NCBI GenBank assembly: GCA_024516035.1
Contig: CM044961.1
Coordinates: forward strand, 30,462,195 to 30,526,194
Direction of reading: 5' to 3'
DNA from: Bactericera cockerelli
Taxonomy: Eukaryota > Arthropoda > Insecta > Hemiptera > Triozidae
Length of the DNA stretch: 64,000 bases
Made by a program: the position numbers and the translations under genes. Below are positions 1 through 12,175 of this stretch, piece by piece; positions within the stretch are counted from its first letter, which is position 1; each line of letters starts with the position of its first letter. Below the pieces are notes generated by a model. That model did not search any database. It was not told the DNA's origin and saw only the letters and a list, made by a program, of their open reading frames with translations.

Positions 1-474
1 CAATCATGTTATTGCTAACTTCAAGGCTTCTCTCTAATGCATTCAGGCATATTATTATTATATTATTATGTCTACTCTTATGTGCTTGCTTTCAAAATCA
101 TAAGACCATGTCCACTCAAGATGCTCTGAATTTTTCCAGCTAGACCGGCAATAAAGCCCCCTTCCTGATTTATTAGATAACTTGAAGGAAATAATAATTC
201 TTATGGAATTAATCATAATAAAATAAGGGTACCAAAGAAGAAAAACCAAGTTATAGAGAAAGGCAAAAAGTAATAGACTTGTCCAAATACTTATGTTTTA
301 CATACTTACTTCGTCATTGGACTTGTCCTAGAAAAGAATGTATAGGATCTCTTTTGTTTTCTGATAATATTTTTTTATTCCATTCCCTGTAACAAGGTAC
401 CTTGGATAAAAAGCATTGCAATCGTTTAGTTTTTTTTTTTTTTTTTTAATTGAGCTGATATTTTTTTCTGACAA

Positions 475-660
475 GGTAGTCAACGTGGCCGAGTGCGTTA
501 GCGCGCTAGGCATTTTACACATGGTGACCTGGATTCATTTCCCAGCGGGGCAGGATTTATTCTGATCTTTACTTGGATGTTCGGGGTCCATTCATACCTC
601 GTGAGGAAAAGTAGCTGCTTTAATATGAGGAGCGACCAGTGGCGGAATTATGGCCAAAAA
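475..660 (+). mobile_element. tRNA-headed SINE-like repeat (family G)
   Basis: The head reads GTGGCCGAGTGCGTTAGCGC, a tRNA-like A-box region. About 45 bases on comes a degenerate B-box-like stretch, and then a non-tRNA body. No clear poly-A tail or target duplication was found. It is called from the tRNA-like promoter layout only, and the body was not matched to another copy in the window. Confidence 0.4.
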
Positions 661-1196
661 TAAAAAATTGAGACATTGAAGATACAGAAATGTTCTATAA
701 TTCTGCGCTATCCACTAAAATTGTAATATAGTAAAAGAAACACATTTATTTTTATTTATTTTTCTGGCAAGGACTAAATGTTATGAACGGGTAGATATAT
801 TTAGCTATCTATGTTAATTATTAAAATCAACCATGGATGTTACTTCGTGATATCAAATTAAATATTATCTCCCCCAACAGCAGCCTGGGATTTTTTGACG
901 TGAAAAGCAAATATTGACGTCATAAATGAAGGCCTTATATTTCATAGCAATATATAAAGGGAGAAAGGATGAAAGTACTAAATTATTAATCCATTCGTCC
1001 TGCTCCTACCCAGAGCAGCATTTCTTTTTTTTTAATTTTACTTCAAATTCAATGAAATTTTTATTCAATCTTTCTGTTTGAATCAGAGACTCGATCAATA
1101 AACACTTGAATAACAAGCTTCAAAGCTAAGGATCCTGTTTCAGTTACAAAGAGAAGTCCAACACAAATTACGATTTATTTAATTTTCCAATTTCTT

Positions 1197-2630
1197 ATAG
1201 TGTTTTTTTCTCAACTTCAATCAATTTGTATATTTCTTCTTAAGTTTATTAATATCTCTATTATTTTTCTTTCTCTTTCAATCTATTTTATTTTTCCCCT
1301 AATATCTTTGTTCTTAGCTCTCCATTTTTCTTTTCAATAATCATTATTAATTTTCTCTTCTCTTCTACTCTTTACTTTGCTTATCTCTTTCTTCTATATA
1401 TTGTTTTCTTTTTAATTATCTATGATTTCCAAACCTTTCTCTATTTTCATTTTCATCTCTTTCATGAATTTCTGTCTTCCTCTCTCAATGTCTAATTCCT
1501 TATCAATTTTCAATCTTATATTGTCATTTTTCAATCCCTCTGCTTTTATCAATCACCCTTTCCTTCTCTTCTCCTAATACCTGACCGTTTGGATTATAGC
1601 ATAACAAAAGTTCTCGTCGGTAGTAAAGTTCAGTACAAGCTATAAAATGTATTGTTATTATTTTCAGCCAGGATTCACAGAATTTCAGCGCGGATTGTAT
1701 GGATGCTCATTCATCCATTAAGTTCGAACACGTGGTATTGTGTTATTAAAAGAGGCATCGATAATTCCCACTCTGTACTTCGAAAAGGGAGGTCGGTTTT
1801 ATTCCTCCTCTTCTCTCTTCTCCACCTCCTAAACCCTTTTTTACCTTCTCCATCACTTCTTCTAGACAAATTTGCCCTCTGTGTCTCACTTTGCCCCCTT
1901 TTCTATATCCATTTCTCTTTTCAAACCTCTCTCATTCTTCATATTTTTTGCTTTCTCTACCAGGTAATTATCTCCTCTCTTGCTCGTTCTCTCTCTCTCT
2001 CTTTTCTACTCTCCTCAATCTCGAACTATATTATCTATTATTTATCTATCCTTTATATCTCTCATTTTCTATTTTTCATCTCTTTCCCTTCATTTTTATG
2101 AACTCCCTTTCTGATCATTCCTTCGGTCTCTCTCTTCTTGTTCTGTATCTTTCTCTCTCTTTCCCTGCATTTTTCTCTCCTTCGTTTTTCATATCTACCT
2201 GAAAATTTCTATCCCTGTAAATTTCATTCCCGCTCCCATCCTTTCTCTCTATCTACATTTCTCTCTTTCTATCTCACTCTCTTTCTCTCTCTGTGTTTCT
2301 CTCTCACTTCCCTTTCTCTCTTCCTCTAACCAGATGGGTTACGCTGGCTTGTTATTGTTTACTCATTCCACATTGATGATTCTGAGTAATTACAATATCT
2401 CCATCCCACACTCTTGATCATCTCTCTCTCTCTCTTCTCTTTCTATCGCTCATTCTTTCCACCTCCTCTCTGTTTCTTCTCTTCCTCCTTGCACTCATCT
2501 CTTACCTCTCTCAAATTGACTCTGTTTTTATACTTCTCATTATCAATATATCATTTGCCTATTTCCTCTTTTTGCACTCTTTCTCCTCCGCAATTTCTGT
2601 CTCTTTCTCTCTCACTTCACACCCGGATCC
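1197..2630. repeat. Long polypyrimidine (CT-rich) tract
   Basis: About 1.4 kb of the plus strand is dominated by T and C. Short mixed-sequence breaks occur near 1580-1800 and 2330-2410, and there are runs of TCTCTC. The long open frames across it are Ser/Leu/Phe-rich by-products of this composition, not genes. It mirrors the purine-rich tracts elsewhere in the window. Confidence 0.8.
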
Positions 2631-2639
2631 ATTCTGTCT

Positions 2640-4240
2640 AGGAGTGGGGAAAACTTCGCCAAACAGAACATTAATTACTTGTCTGGTAGAAAATAAAAAC
2701 GCTGCCAGCTTCATTGGGTTTCTCGGTCGATCCCCGGGTAGCTGGTTATGTATTTGTATATGATACATACTGCAGTTTCTCGGAGGCATTCTCCGCTAAA
2801 CGACCGTTTTGCTTGATTGTTACTGGTGTATATTATGTTAACAGAAATTATGTATATACTATGTGTTACAAAGTAAAGAAGGTTATCACGGAAAGCGAGA
2901 GGGAGTGTGAAGATTAGAAGGGTGACACTACTCCGCTCACCAAGCACAAAATGTTTTCAGCCTTGTACCTTATGAGATAATTTTTGGGCCTTTTTCAAAT
3001 TTGATTATTTCTCAGCCAGAAAGGGTCCAGGAACAGCATCGCGGAGTTTTGAAATTGAATGGTCATCCATCCAACTCCTTCCTTCGCTGAACGTTGCTTA
3101 ACTTCAGTGTTTGAACAGATAACGATAACGAGCGAAAAAATCTTGTGCTATTCAATGCAGCAGAACACTAAAAAAACGAAATAATGAGCAGGCCTATACA
3201 TAATATTTCTTCTCCTCCATTTTTTGTATGCAGAATAATTTTTCCATTGTGAAGTCAAGTGCATCAATTAATCATCCCTAACAAGAGAACCAGAAACGGA
3301 GCTGTGGATTATTTTAGGGTTCCATTTTAATTTTCAGGGTTACTATTATTAGTTTCTGTTAAAAGTCTTTGAGAATAAGGTTACACTAAATGTTAATTTT
3401 CAGACTGAATTTTAGTATTTTTTTACTTACATGATGAAAATCCGACATGAAGTTTTTTTCCATTGGTTGGCAAGGCATTTCTACGTATACAGCGAAGACA
3501 CGAAGTTATTGAAAGAGTTGAAAGAAGAGATAAATATTATATCTTTCAAAAATATAAAAAAACAAACATTGAATTTTGAAAATGATATGTTTAGCACATC
3601 CAAAAAAACCAAAGAATGTAAGATCAATAAATTGAGTGTATACTTCTAGTATATCAGATTTTTTTGCCCGTGGCTATTGTACTATAAATATTAGTATTTA
3701 TAAAGAAAAAGTAATAAAAAAAATAAAAAAATACATCACATACTTTCAAAAATATCCCAGGTCACTACTCACATATCTTGAATATTGCGTTTATAAATTT
3801 AGATAAATTCATTAAAAAAACCAGAATTTTCTAAAAAGGTGTAGATCAAGATTATGTTATAAAAACATGGCTAAATTCTAAAACAACATCAATAATCAGC
3901 TTACTTTTTAATGGTTCTACACCACTACCTAAATCTTTGATGAGGAAGTTATGATTTGCAGCGCTTAAGCCTGCAGTCTAATCCAGGACCTAATTACTCA
4001 TCCCTATGTTCCACCATTCCATAATCTATTGCTCATTACTCAGAAAACTTCTTCAGCCATCTTTGAAAACACGTTCTTCGATAGTATTTATCTTTGAAAG
4101 TATTTCATTATTATGTTATTTGAAAGAAGTGAATAATTTTGATACATCAAATACGTCCCAAAAACCTTCTGAGATGTATAATGATAAAATGAAAAAATCT
4201 TTTTGCAATAAACTCGTGTATTTACAATGTGATTAAATTC
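2640..4240. other. AT-rich intergenic DNA, no gene seen
   Basis: Ordinary AT-rich sequence 3' of gene A. I see no ORF with protein-like composition, no RNA gene and no repeat that I could pair with another copy. Confidence 0.5.
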
Positions 4241-4246
4241 AATTAT

Positions 4247-4252
4247 TTTATT
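4247..4252 (-). terminator. Poly(A) signal of gene A
   Basis: AATAAA on the minus strand, about 150 bases past the gene A stop codon. It is the first canonical hexamer downstream. AT-rich DNA gives many chance hexamers, so the call rests on position. Confidence 0.4.
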
Positions 4253-4399
4253 TTTTTACATAATACAAGAGAAACCTCTATTTAAGAGAATAGTTTCGAG
4301 GTCCAGTTTTCCTATTCATAAGGGAAAATAACCTCTTTCTAAGAGAAAACATTTCTTGTCCCTTGAGTTCTCTCATATCCAAGTTCGACTGATGTAGTA

Positions 4400-6638
4400 T
4401 TATCTACAAAGGCCACCGGTGATCTGCGGTTTATCAGTGTAAATGCTGTAGAAATTTTTCTCAATGTCGCTGTACGACTCTTGCAAGATCGATCGAAACA
4501 GCTCTCCATAGGACAGGAAATGCGTGTTGACTCTCTCATCGAGATCTAGAAAGCGGTTCATGCAGGCAATGTTGACCATCTTGAAGTCGGCGGTCACATT
4601 AGCCATGACTGTTCTCATGTGCTTCTTGACCAGATGAGGGACGATGTAAATGAGCTTGTGGTAGAGGCTCTCAGTGAAGTCCTGATAGCGCTGTCTGAAA
4701 GTTAAAATTGGATGATTTTAGGTCAGAATTATGAAACAGGATTAGATTAATCTAATCTAAAATAGGCTTAATTTATCCTGTTTTGCCCTTAACACGACCT
4801 CTAGTAGAAATTTTAACCAATCACAGCACATTTATATTAACTGTTAAGTAGTGATAGTGGCTTGGATTAACAAATTCTAGATATTCAATGCTATTTCATA
4901 ATTCATCTCTTAGTATTTGATACCATTGTTTGTACAAAAATGAATACAATACTTTCGATTTATAATACTAGAAATTATCGGAAGTAAAAGAAGTTACCAC
5001 TGATGGAAGCTAAATATGTAAAAAAAAAGCTGAAAGCAAAAGTCCTTTGGTGAGTTTATCAATATGCAAGAGCAACTTCACAAAATATTCAATGAACTAC
5101 ATGCAAAATTGTGAATAGAAAAACAGAAAATTGTTCCTCTAACATCTTTTGTGACCTTTTGGGGTCCTGAGGGTTTCTTCTTTCTTCTATAACTTCGTTT
5201 GAGAGAACGATGAAGAACATATTTCAGAAAGTTTAGTCTTGTATGAAATTACGGAATCCCAAGGACTTCGTTCTGAAATCATTTGGGAGTACTTCCATAT
5301 TTTTAGTTCGATCTTTCACTATTTTTCTTCAAGCATTGTCTGCAAGTCTCATACTTTTCTTTTCCTCTCTCAATTTTTTTTTTATCTTTACTTTTTGGAA
5401 AGACAGTACTATGTGGGTCATAACATGTTTACGTCCATAAATAGAAGCAGAATAGAAAAATTTGGCAATGGTCTGTCCTTGCTCATTCGAACCAAACTCG
5501 TTGATTTTTTATAGTATGCAATTGATTTTAATGTTTGAATAGAAATGTGCCCATAATTGAAAGTAGTCAAATACATAGTCCTATTCTATTATTCATTACC
5601 TATTGCTAATATTTACACTTCTTTTTTCTCAAAGCCTCTGCTATACTATTGACTCTCCATAAAAATACTGTAATTTACTGTCTCATTTCTTTTTCTTTAT
5701 AGTTTTTAACTTGTTTTTTTCATGTAGATGCATATTTTCTCATTTCTTCTTCTTTAAACTAAAGATTTATATATTTGCGAGCTTATGTATATTGTATAGT
5801 TCTATTATAGTTTCCTTATACCTTTGTATGGTCTTCAATATTTATTTTACGATTTTTAAACACAATGCTATGGTTGAACGTCATTCAAAATTTAGTCTCA
5901 TCCTTTTACACCATACAAAATCGTTTGACTTACTAGATGTAAAATTATTACAGATTCTTACTTGAAAATAAATAATAAAAATTGACATAACCTTTAGAAA
6001 ATAATAATAACAACAGCATTTTCAGATGGAAAGTCTGGTAAACACTTACACGTGCAAGGACAGATTCATGAGAAACTAGGGAAAAAATATAATCTAGCTA
6101 AAGATAGGATTATTGCCCGGGGCAATCTCTTCCACTCAACTCACCTGTAGTATCGATACACCATCTCGGTGTGGTTGTAGTGCACTAGATAGTTATGATC
6201 CGCGTATCTTTGAATCGACTCATTGAGCGCTTTGTGCGAGAGCCGATCGCACTCCTTCACCATATAGTCCACCACTTGTTGCAGATTGTACGTTTCTTCT
6301 CCCTCCCTGGCGGTGAGATGTTGCTCAAACTTATGAGTCAGTTGTGAGTCCGGCTCTGAGTATGTGTAGCGTTTGTGTCTTCTTAGAATTCCGCTGGGGA
6401 CGTTGTTGTAACTCTTCACAATTCCGTTAGGTTCGTCGTTGTGTATACTAAGAAATTCGCCAGGCGCGTTGTTGTCTTTCATGAAATGGTCATTGCTGTT
6501 TATCATACAATGGTCGTTGTAATGAACATTGAATAGACTAGGTTTGACAATGCTTTCAGGTAGTTCCAGTCTGAAATCTAACGAGCTGCCCACTTGCACA
6601 AGACCTGTGAAAGCTATCCATGATGTCACCAACCCCAT
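4400..6638 (-). CDS. Gene A: secreted, processed protein of an unrecognised paralogous family (2 exons, 262 aa)
   Basis: Exon 1 is 6638-6145 and exon 2 is 4694-4400, with the stop TAA at the end. The donor is CAG/GTGAGT and the acceptor AACTTTCAG. The intron is phase 2 and joins ...VYRYY-R-QRYQD... in frame. Residues 1-19 look like a signal peptide. Residues 20-85 are a variable Asn/His-rich linker. RRHKR at 86-90 is a furin-type site. The rest is a mostly helical domain with P184-H-L-V-K-K-H-M-R192, C209, and L-D-E-R-V at 216-220. Cysteines lie at 44, 130, 209 and 261, and NxS/T sequons at 139, 155 and 197. The P-x-[IL]-[IV]-K-x3-R motif and the Cys plus L-[DE]-E-[RK]-V spacing recur in gene C, and the first motif also in gene B. 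I do not recognise the family. Secretion and cleavage are inferred. An extra 5' exon cannot be excluded. Confidence 0.72.
4721..4910. mobile_element. TA-flanked MITE, copy 1 (in the gene A intron)
   Basis: The ends read GAATTATGAAACAGGATTAG inward from the left and, inverted, ATGAATTATGAAAT from the right. Each end is flanked by TA. The same ends recur at 19129, 44644 and 62864. There is no coding capacity, so this is a Tc1/mariner-type non-autonomous element. Confidence 0.65.
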
Positions 6639-6852
6639 GTTTTATCTCCAGAGTTTCCAGGACATCAATCAAGTGCGCTTTCTTACGTCTGACGTTCGTT
6701 CCATTTGTGTCTTCAATAGAGTCCAAGCCTTTAAGAAGATTAATAGAAGATTGTTAACTGGGTGTTGTTTGTTCAGGTTTGTGTGGTTTTGAATACCCAA
6801 GGTGGACAAATGGGTATTAGTCTACCTGTATAGTGTACACTATATACAATAT

Positions 6853-7105
6853 ATATCGCCGCTGCAAACACAAACTGTCGTATCTGCAAATTTTGCCATT
6901 TTCAGTTAAGAAGCGCACATTCTTCCTTTTTCACGTCACGAACTGTCGTATCTGTATCTCAACTCCTTCCCGAAGTATTCAAGTTTTAAGGTTAGTTGTA
7001 TGTGAGTTTCAAAGATTCTCAGCAAGCACAAACCACTATGTGCGCTTCTTAACTGAAAATGGCAAAATTTGCAGATACGACAGTTTGTGTTTGCAGCGGC
7101 GATAT
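6853..7105. mobile_element. Hairpin element with perfect 68-bp inverted repeats
   Basis: The left arm 6853-6920 and right arm 7038-7105 are exact reverse complements over 68 bases, separated by 117 bases. The arms begin ATATCGCCGCTGCAAAC. The loop repeats ACTGTCGTATCTG from the arm. It lies about 215 bases upstream of the gene A start codon. No coding frame spans it. It is either a young MITE or a fold-back element. A clear target duplication was not resolved in the AT-rich flanks. Confidence 0.75.
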
Positions 7106-7188
7106 GATACCTCTAGTTACAATCGTATACATAAGTATTTTATGTGCTATCACCAAGTAAATAGTTATATTCATGTTACTGTACATTT

Positions 7189-7471
7189 AAACTCTTAATA
7201 GCCAGCGTCGATGGCATGTTGAATACACCGGTTCCCTTCAGAACACCGAAGTTAAGCGACATCCAGCGAGGTGGTTAAGACTTGGATGGGTGACCATTCA
7301 AATTCTAATTCTCGTGACGCTGGCTTTTCCCGGCCCCACTCAGGCTGGGTGAGGTCCATGTGAGTAGCAGGTTTGTGAGTTTCCTGCGAATGGAGGGTAA
7401 AACCCCCGTCGTGATATGACCATGGCAGTTGAAAGTGACGTTAAACCCCACAAAAAAAAAAAACTCTTAAT
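7189..7471 (+). mobile_element. 5S rRNA-derived SINE (SINE3 type) with target duplication
   Basis: Bases 7201-7324 match a 5S rRNA gene in layout: the ends GCCAGCGTC and GACGCTGGC pair as helix I, with ACACCGGTTC, CACCGAAGTTAAGC and CTTGGATGGGTGACC in 5S order. A body of about 125 bases follows, ending TGACGTTAAACCCCAC plus poly-A. The 11-bp repeat AAACTCTTAAT flanks it at 7189-7199 and 7461-7471, which shows retroposition. It is not a functional 5S gene. Confidence 0.85.
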
Positions 7472-7478
7472 TAATGTA

Positions 7479-9081
7479 CACTAAGCAAAACAAAATAAGG
7501 GCCACAAGTATTTTTAGAGATTCGGACCTACTACTTCAAATGTATAGGTTTAAATATGAAATAAAAGGTTGAAATTACTCCAATACATTCTTCTCTAACT
7601 ATTTTGATATAAACAAACGAGTTTTTATGAAAAAATTTCAAGATTTTTTATTTATATTTTGAAAATGGTCGTTTTAGAACAAACTTGAGAATGAAAGTTG
7701 GACGCTTGTTCAACCATCACAACAGCATACCAAGAAGAAATTGAAATTTATCGGCTCCTTAGTACCAAGTGTGACCTCCACGATCTGTTACACATGACTG
7801 GACTCTTCTTGGCATGCTTTGGATGAGTACATGGATGCGCTCTTCCGGAATCCTGTTCCATGCAGCTGTTAACGCCTCCATGAGCTGATCTTGAGTCTGG
7901 ATCTGGTCTTTTAGGGTTTTAATCTCCTTCTTAAGGTAATCCCATGCATGTTCAATAGGATTGAAGTCTGGGCTCATCGCTGGCCAGCTGAGAACTCTGA
8001 TCCCCGCTGCTTGAAGTACCTCAACAGTGGCTCTTGCCTTATGGGGGCGGGCATTATCATGCATGAAGATAAAGTTGGGCCCGGTTATTTCGCTAAATGG
8101 AAGCACATGGGGAACGATGACATTATCCACAAAAAGTTGAGAGGTTACCGTTTCGTCAAAAAAGAAAACCAGATCGGTTTTCCCTCTGCTACTGATGCCA
8201 CCCCACACCATAACACTTGGTCCCCCCATGAGGATGCTTTATGATTACAAGAGCTCTGAAACCTCTCTCCTGAGCATCGGAACACTCAAATACGTCTATC
8301 GTCGCTTTCAAATTTCACTTTACATTCATCCGAGAAGAGCACACACTTCCATTCCTCATCAGTCCAGTGCAGCTGTTCTCTAGCCCACCTTGATCTTGTA
8401 GCGCGGTGTCCAGAACTAAGTTTAGGTTTACGAACATTTCTCCTGGAGCAAATTTGTACCTCTCTCAATATATTGTGAATAGTTTGAGCACTTACAACTG
8501 TGTTCGAGTACTCCTGTAGGTCCATTTGTACGCGGGGGCCGGATTTGAACGGTTCCTGCAGGGCTGTCCTGGCTATAAATCGGTCTTCTCTCCCAGTGGT
8601 TCAGCGCTGTCTCCCACTTCCTGGTCTTCTTGATAAACTTTAAGTCTCTTGGTAACGACTCCATAGATTTTGAATGGCTCGCCGTGACACTTGAAGCCTG
8701 TTGGCCACACTCCGCTGAGAAAGGCCCTCTTTAAGTAGAGTTACGGCTCTGATACGCAATTCTTGACCTAAATGGTGTCGAACCCTCGGCATGTCGATAA
8801 GAAACACTAAAAGTGACTTTAAATCAAGAGGAAAAGTTATTAAGAAAAAATATTAAGGTAATCAACCAAACCGTTCGCGATAGGAATATTAACTGTTTTG
8901 ATTATTATCTCAAATAATGATATTTACCTCATGCCATTTATTCAAGTTAAGGTCACAATTCGTACCTAAACGTCTATTTAACAAGATAAGTAAGATAACA
9001 AGAATAAACTTTTAATCCAAGGTGTACTATACACGATGATCTTAGAAAATACAGGTGGCCCCTATTTTGTTTTGCTTAGTG
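7479..9081 (-). mobile_element. Tc1-like DNA transposon (1.6 kb) with TIRs and TA duplication
   Basis: Terminal inverted repeats of about 26 bases start CACTAAGCAAAACAAAATA at 7479 and, reversed, end at 9081 with one mismatch. TA dinucleotides flank both ends (7477-7478 and 9082-9083). It encloses the broken transposase on the minus strand. It sits 8 bases beyond the 3' end of the 5S-SINE, so this is a local insertion cluster. Confidence 0.88.
7759..8793 (-). pseudogene. Tc1-family transposase, DD34E, broken
   Basis: An initiator starts MPRVRHH at 8793, followed by a helix-turn-helix region (QRSVANRLQVSRRAIQ). The catalytic core shows LFSDE (first Asp), FMHDNARPH (second Asp) and SPDFNPIEHAWD (Glu), with 34 residues between the second Asp and the Glu, as in Tc1 transposases. 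An in-frame TAA follows ...SRYQET. A TGA and frame changes follow near 8600-8640, and the centre is split again near 8230-8290. The family assignment is firm and activity is lost. A non-autonomous life using a transposase from elsewhere remains possible because the ends are intact. Confidence 0.88.
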
Positions 9082-9083
9082 TA

Positions 9084-10760
9084 GATAGGTGTACTGTGCC
9101 AGACAATTTGTGTCAAAATGGAAAATTTGTGGTTATACAAGGACCTTGGCAAGATTAGAGGTATTTTTATCTATTAGTTTCTATCTACAAATGAAATTGT
9201 ATGAAATTGTTGTATGGGTGTTTATTACTATAATTTAATCAAACTGTAGTTTTCTACATTCCATTTTTCCGAGCATGAACGCGATATATATTGTACTTAT
9301 ACCCATTCCCTTTAAATGTATGTACATTATATATTTTATCGACATTAACACACGGAAGTCGAAATCAGATTTTTATTTCATTGGAGATTGAAGCTCGCAA
9401 TTTGAACAGTTTCTTGCCAAAAAATTTCGTCGTTAAATTTAACGATTTTTTCGTTCCCCTCATTGAAAACGTTGGTATGATTAAACTCAAATGAAGCGAG
9501 AAGCAGATGGAGGTAATAAGGTGTTTCAGATTTTGATATTCCGTTTCTTTCTCGATATTCCAATTCGTTTCAAATGTTCTTTGTTGAAGTAATTTTGCTC
9601 AATCATTGCCGTTTCAACTTTTTTCCAATCGCTTTTTTTATTTCCTCAATTCCTACCTACATCCTTATTGTTAAAGTTATCTTGTAATAAGATTATGATT
9701 ACTTGAATAACAACAAATAATTCATTGATTTTTTTAAACATGAATTAATTATTATTATATGAGAATATCTTCACTTACAGTATGTAATTTGTTTTCAACC
9801 TGTAGAAAAATGAATGCTATTATAAATGTACTTTTACTCGATCTACTTAGTCGAATACTAAGCAATTTCTCATGCTATACACATTTTGGTTTTCTTCCTA
9901 CCTTTTTTTTTTAAATTTGACTATTATTTTCAACTATACCAATAGAATTAGTAAAATATTTGTTAACTTTTTTTAACCAGTCATCGTTGTGAGTCAGTCA
10001 AAACATAAAATTTAGAAGCTGTCTTTTTTATTGAAGTCACTGAATTCTTCCTGTTTTGTTGAACAGGAAAAAATCAGAATTTTTTCAGAAAAAATCAAAA
10101 TCATTTCATCTGTACCACTTTGAATCGGGTTGCGTTTGACTCAACAAATTGTTGATGATCAACACGTCCACCCTGCAAGAACCATGGTTGAACAACACAT
10201 TCAATACCGGTGGGAACTCGGCATTACACATGATACCAATACATTGATAGATAGAAGTTTTCAACTAATTAATAGATAAATAAGACAAAATACTAGTACT
10301 TACTCTACAATTACCAATTAATGATTTCGCAAAGAATAAACCTCTAACAACTTTTTTTCTTGTAAACCGTCTAAACTACACCTTCTCCAAGGAACTTCAG
10401 CACTCAACAAAACACTCGAGACTTTTGCTAACAATCACAACTCTATTGTATTACTCATTATCAATGAGCTTATCAACAATCAACAACTGTGTGCTAGTTT
10501 TTAAGACGTTTTGAGAAATCAATATTTCATGGACACTACATGGAGGTATCCAGGAATTACCTGTGTTTTTGTTGTTGCAAATCTTCAGTTTTATCTAGAT
10601 TTTTTTTTTTTTTAGATTTGCCTAAGCATGTTCAAATAGAGTTTTGAATTGAATTGAAACTTTATTTTTTATACGATGAAGGTTAAAGAGGAAAGGTTTG
10701 GTTTCGGAAATAATCTTGAGCCTTAGAAAGGTCACATTTTACTTCAGAGTATATCTAGTA
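9084..10760. other. AT-rich intergenic DNA, no gene seen
   Basis: No convincing ORF or repeat. A short palindromic-looking GAACAGGAAAAAATCAG stretch and T-runs occur near 10060-10100. Confidence 0.45.
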
Positions 10761-10761
10761 C

Positions 10762-10972
10762 AATGGTGGTCAAGTGGTTAAGGCGCTAGTCTGGTAATCC
10801 AGGTAACGGGATCCGTTGGTCCAAATCCCATCCAGTCCATGAATTTTTCCTCATTAATTTAAGTTTGTGACCACATTATAATAAGACTCTGAGTTTTAGG
10901 CGGTAGAAAATGCTTTGAGCATTAACCTCGCCTGGTGGTTAACTTCCACTAAAGAGTGTTATTATTATTATT
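10762..10972 (+). mobile_element. tRNA-headed SINE, family A (copy 1)
   Basis: The head is GTCAAGTGGTTAAGGCGCTA, with a B-box-like GGTCCAAATCCC about 40 bases on. The body contains ATGCTTTGAGCATTAACCTC and CGCCTGGTGGTTAACTTCCA and ends in an (ATT)n tail. A better-preserved copy lies at 21858-22078, and reverse fragments lie at 30771 and 35383. Confidence 0.75.
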
Positions 10973-11437
10973 TCTATGGAAATCTGAAGTATTATTTTCT
11001 CAATATTATTCAGTCAGTATTAATAGAAAGCGGGACGTTGTTATGGATGTAAAAACTGTTTTTATACTTCTTAGTTTAACATGCATAAATTGAATATTAT
11101 AACTGCACTTATCTCTATAAATAAGTCATCCATCAAACGGTTCTAACCTAATTTCTTTCACTTTTTTCCCCTGTGGCCGCCCCTGAAAGAATGATGGACA
11201 AGCTTCTCACGTCAAAAGAAAGCTGACCTCTTCAATTGAGAGTGAATTCTTTATCCCTTTCCAATACCTCAAACAGGTGAGGCGTAACTAAAAATATTCG
11301 ATATATTTTTTTCAACTTGAGGGTCGTGCCACTCCGTTAGAAAGCATTTTCGTACTTCTTGTTGACTCCCATTAAAATGGTCCAGAATATTCATGGTTAA
11401 CAGAATTGACCTACTTTCTTTAATCACCCTGAATATT

Positions 11438-11503
11438 AATTATTTACAAGTAGAGGTATATTTACAATATATAGTAATTATTTACAAGTAGGGGTATATT
11501 TAC
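11438..11503. repeat. Short direct duplication
   Basis: Two near-identical copies of AATTATTTACAAGTAGRGGT followed by ATATTTACA, spaced about 38 bases apart. This is a local tandem duplication with no coding content. Confidence 0.6.
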
Positions 11504-11949
11504 ACCACTTGTATGTTCCATTACCATGTATTATAATGTTCTCGAGATTATTCTGCTTCTTATTATTGAATCCACAAGTGCCCCCTTACCTCCCAATACT
11601 TCTCCCTCCATCTTTCTTACTTCCTCCTGAAAAGAGTCTCTCCCATTTACATTCCTTGCTGTATGATGTATTTCTACCTTAGAATAGGAATACGGAGGAG
11701 AGGGCTTTCTGGTTTTTTTTTTGTGTATTCTTATTTCTCGCCAAAATGAAAAGCACCTGTAGATCATTAGACAATTAGGTACAATGTTCCTAGCCGAGAG
11801 AGAGACTGTAAGTATATTTTCAAATACTTACAATTCATAAGCATGACCTATACCAGTACCTTTGACATCACACACTACATTTATTTCCCTTTTTTCAAAA
11901 CAATGAAACAGTAAATTTAATAGTGTAAAATATTTAGAAGTTATAAAAA

Positions 11950-12175
11950 AAGTACAATTTTGGCGATACAGAATTTTTTGTAGAATCTAGTTCTAGAATG
12001 TAGAAAAAATGGTATTCTACCATATAAAACAAATTTGAATACAATCGGTTTAGTGGTTTTGGAGATACAAGTGATTTATTATAAAATCTCAAAATTGCCA
12101 AGTGTTCACAATGTGAACCAATCATAAGGAAGTATAGTGTCCATAGTAGGCGGTGTTTTTTAAGGACCCTGGATA
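11950..12175. repeat. Dispersed repeat R1, copy 1
   Basis: This segment aligns with 31050-31260. Shared blocks include GGTATTCTAC, TTTTGGAG with ACAAGTGATTTA, TTGCCA with GTG, and ACAATGTGAACCA. A more distant copy starts near 22870. I could not classify it, and no terminal repeats or protein were seen. Confidence 0.6.

Noticed and set aside
1652..2329. Long plus-strand ORFs (up to 149 codons) in the CT-rich tract
   Set aside because: Ser/Leu/Phe-rich in overlapping frames, explained by the polypyrimidine composition. No domain, signal or splice logic.
6529..6792. Plus-strand ORF of 87 codons
   Set aside because: Antisense to exon 1 of gene A and its 5' flank. Composition follows the real exon.
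7201..7324. Functional 5S rRNA gene
   Set aside because: Many differences from a 5S gene in the central arms. It is fused to a SINE body with poly-A and a target duplication.
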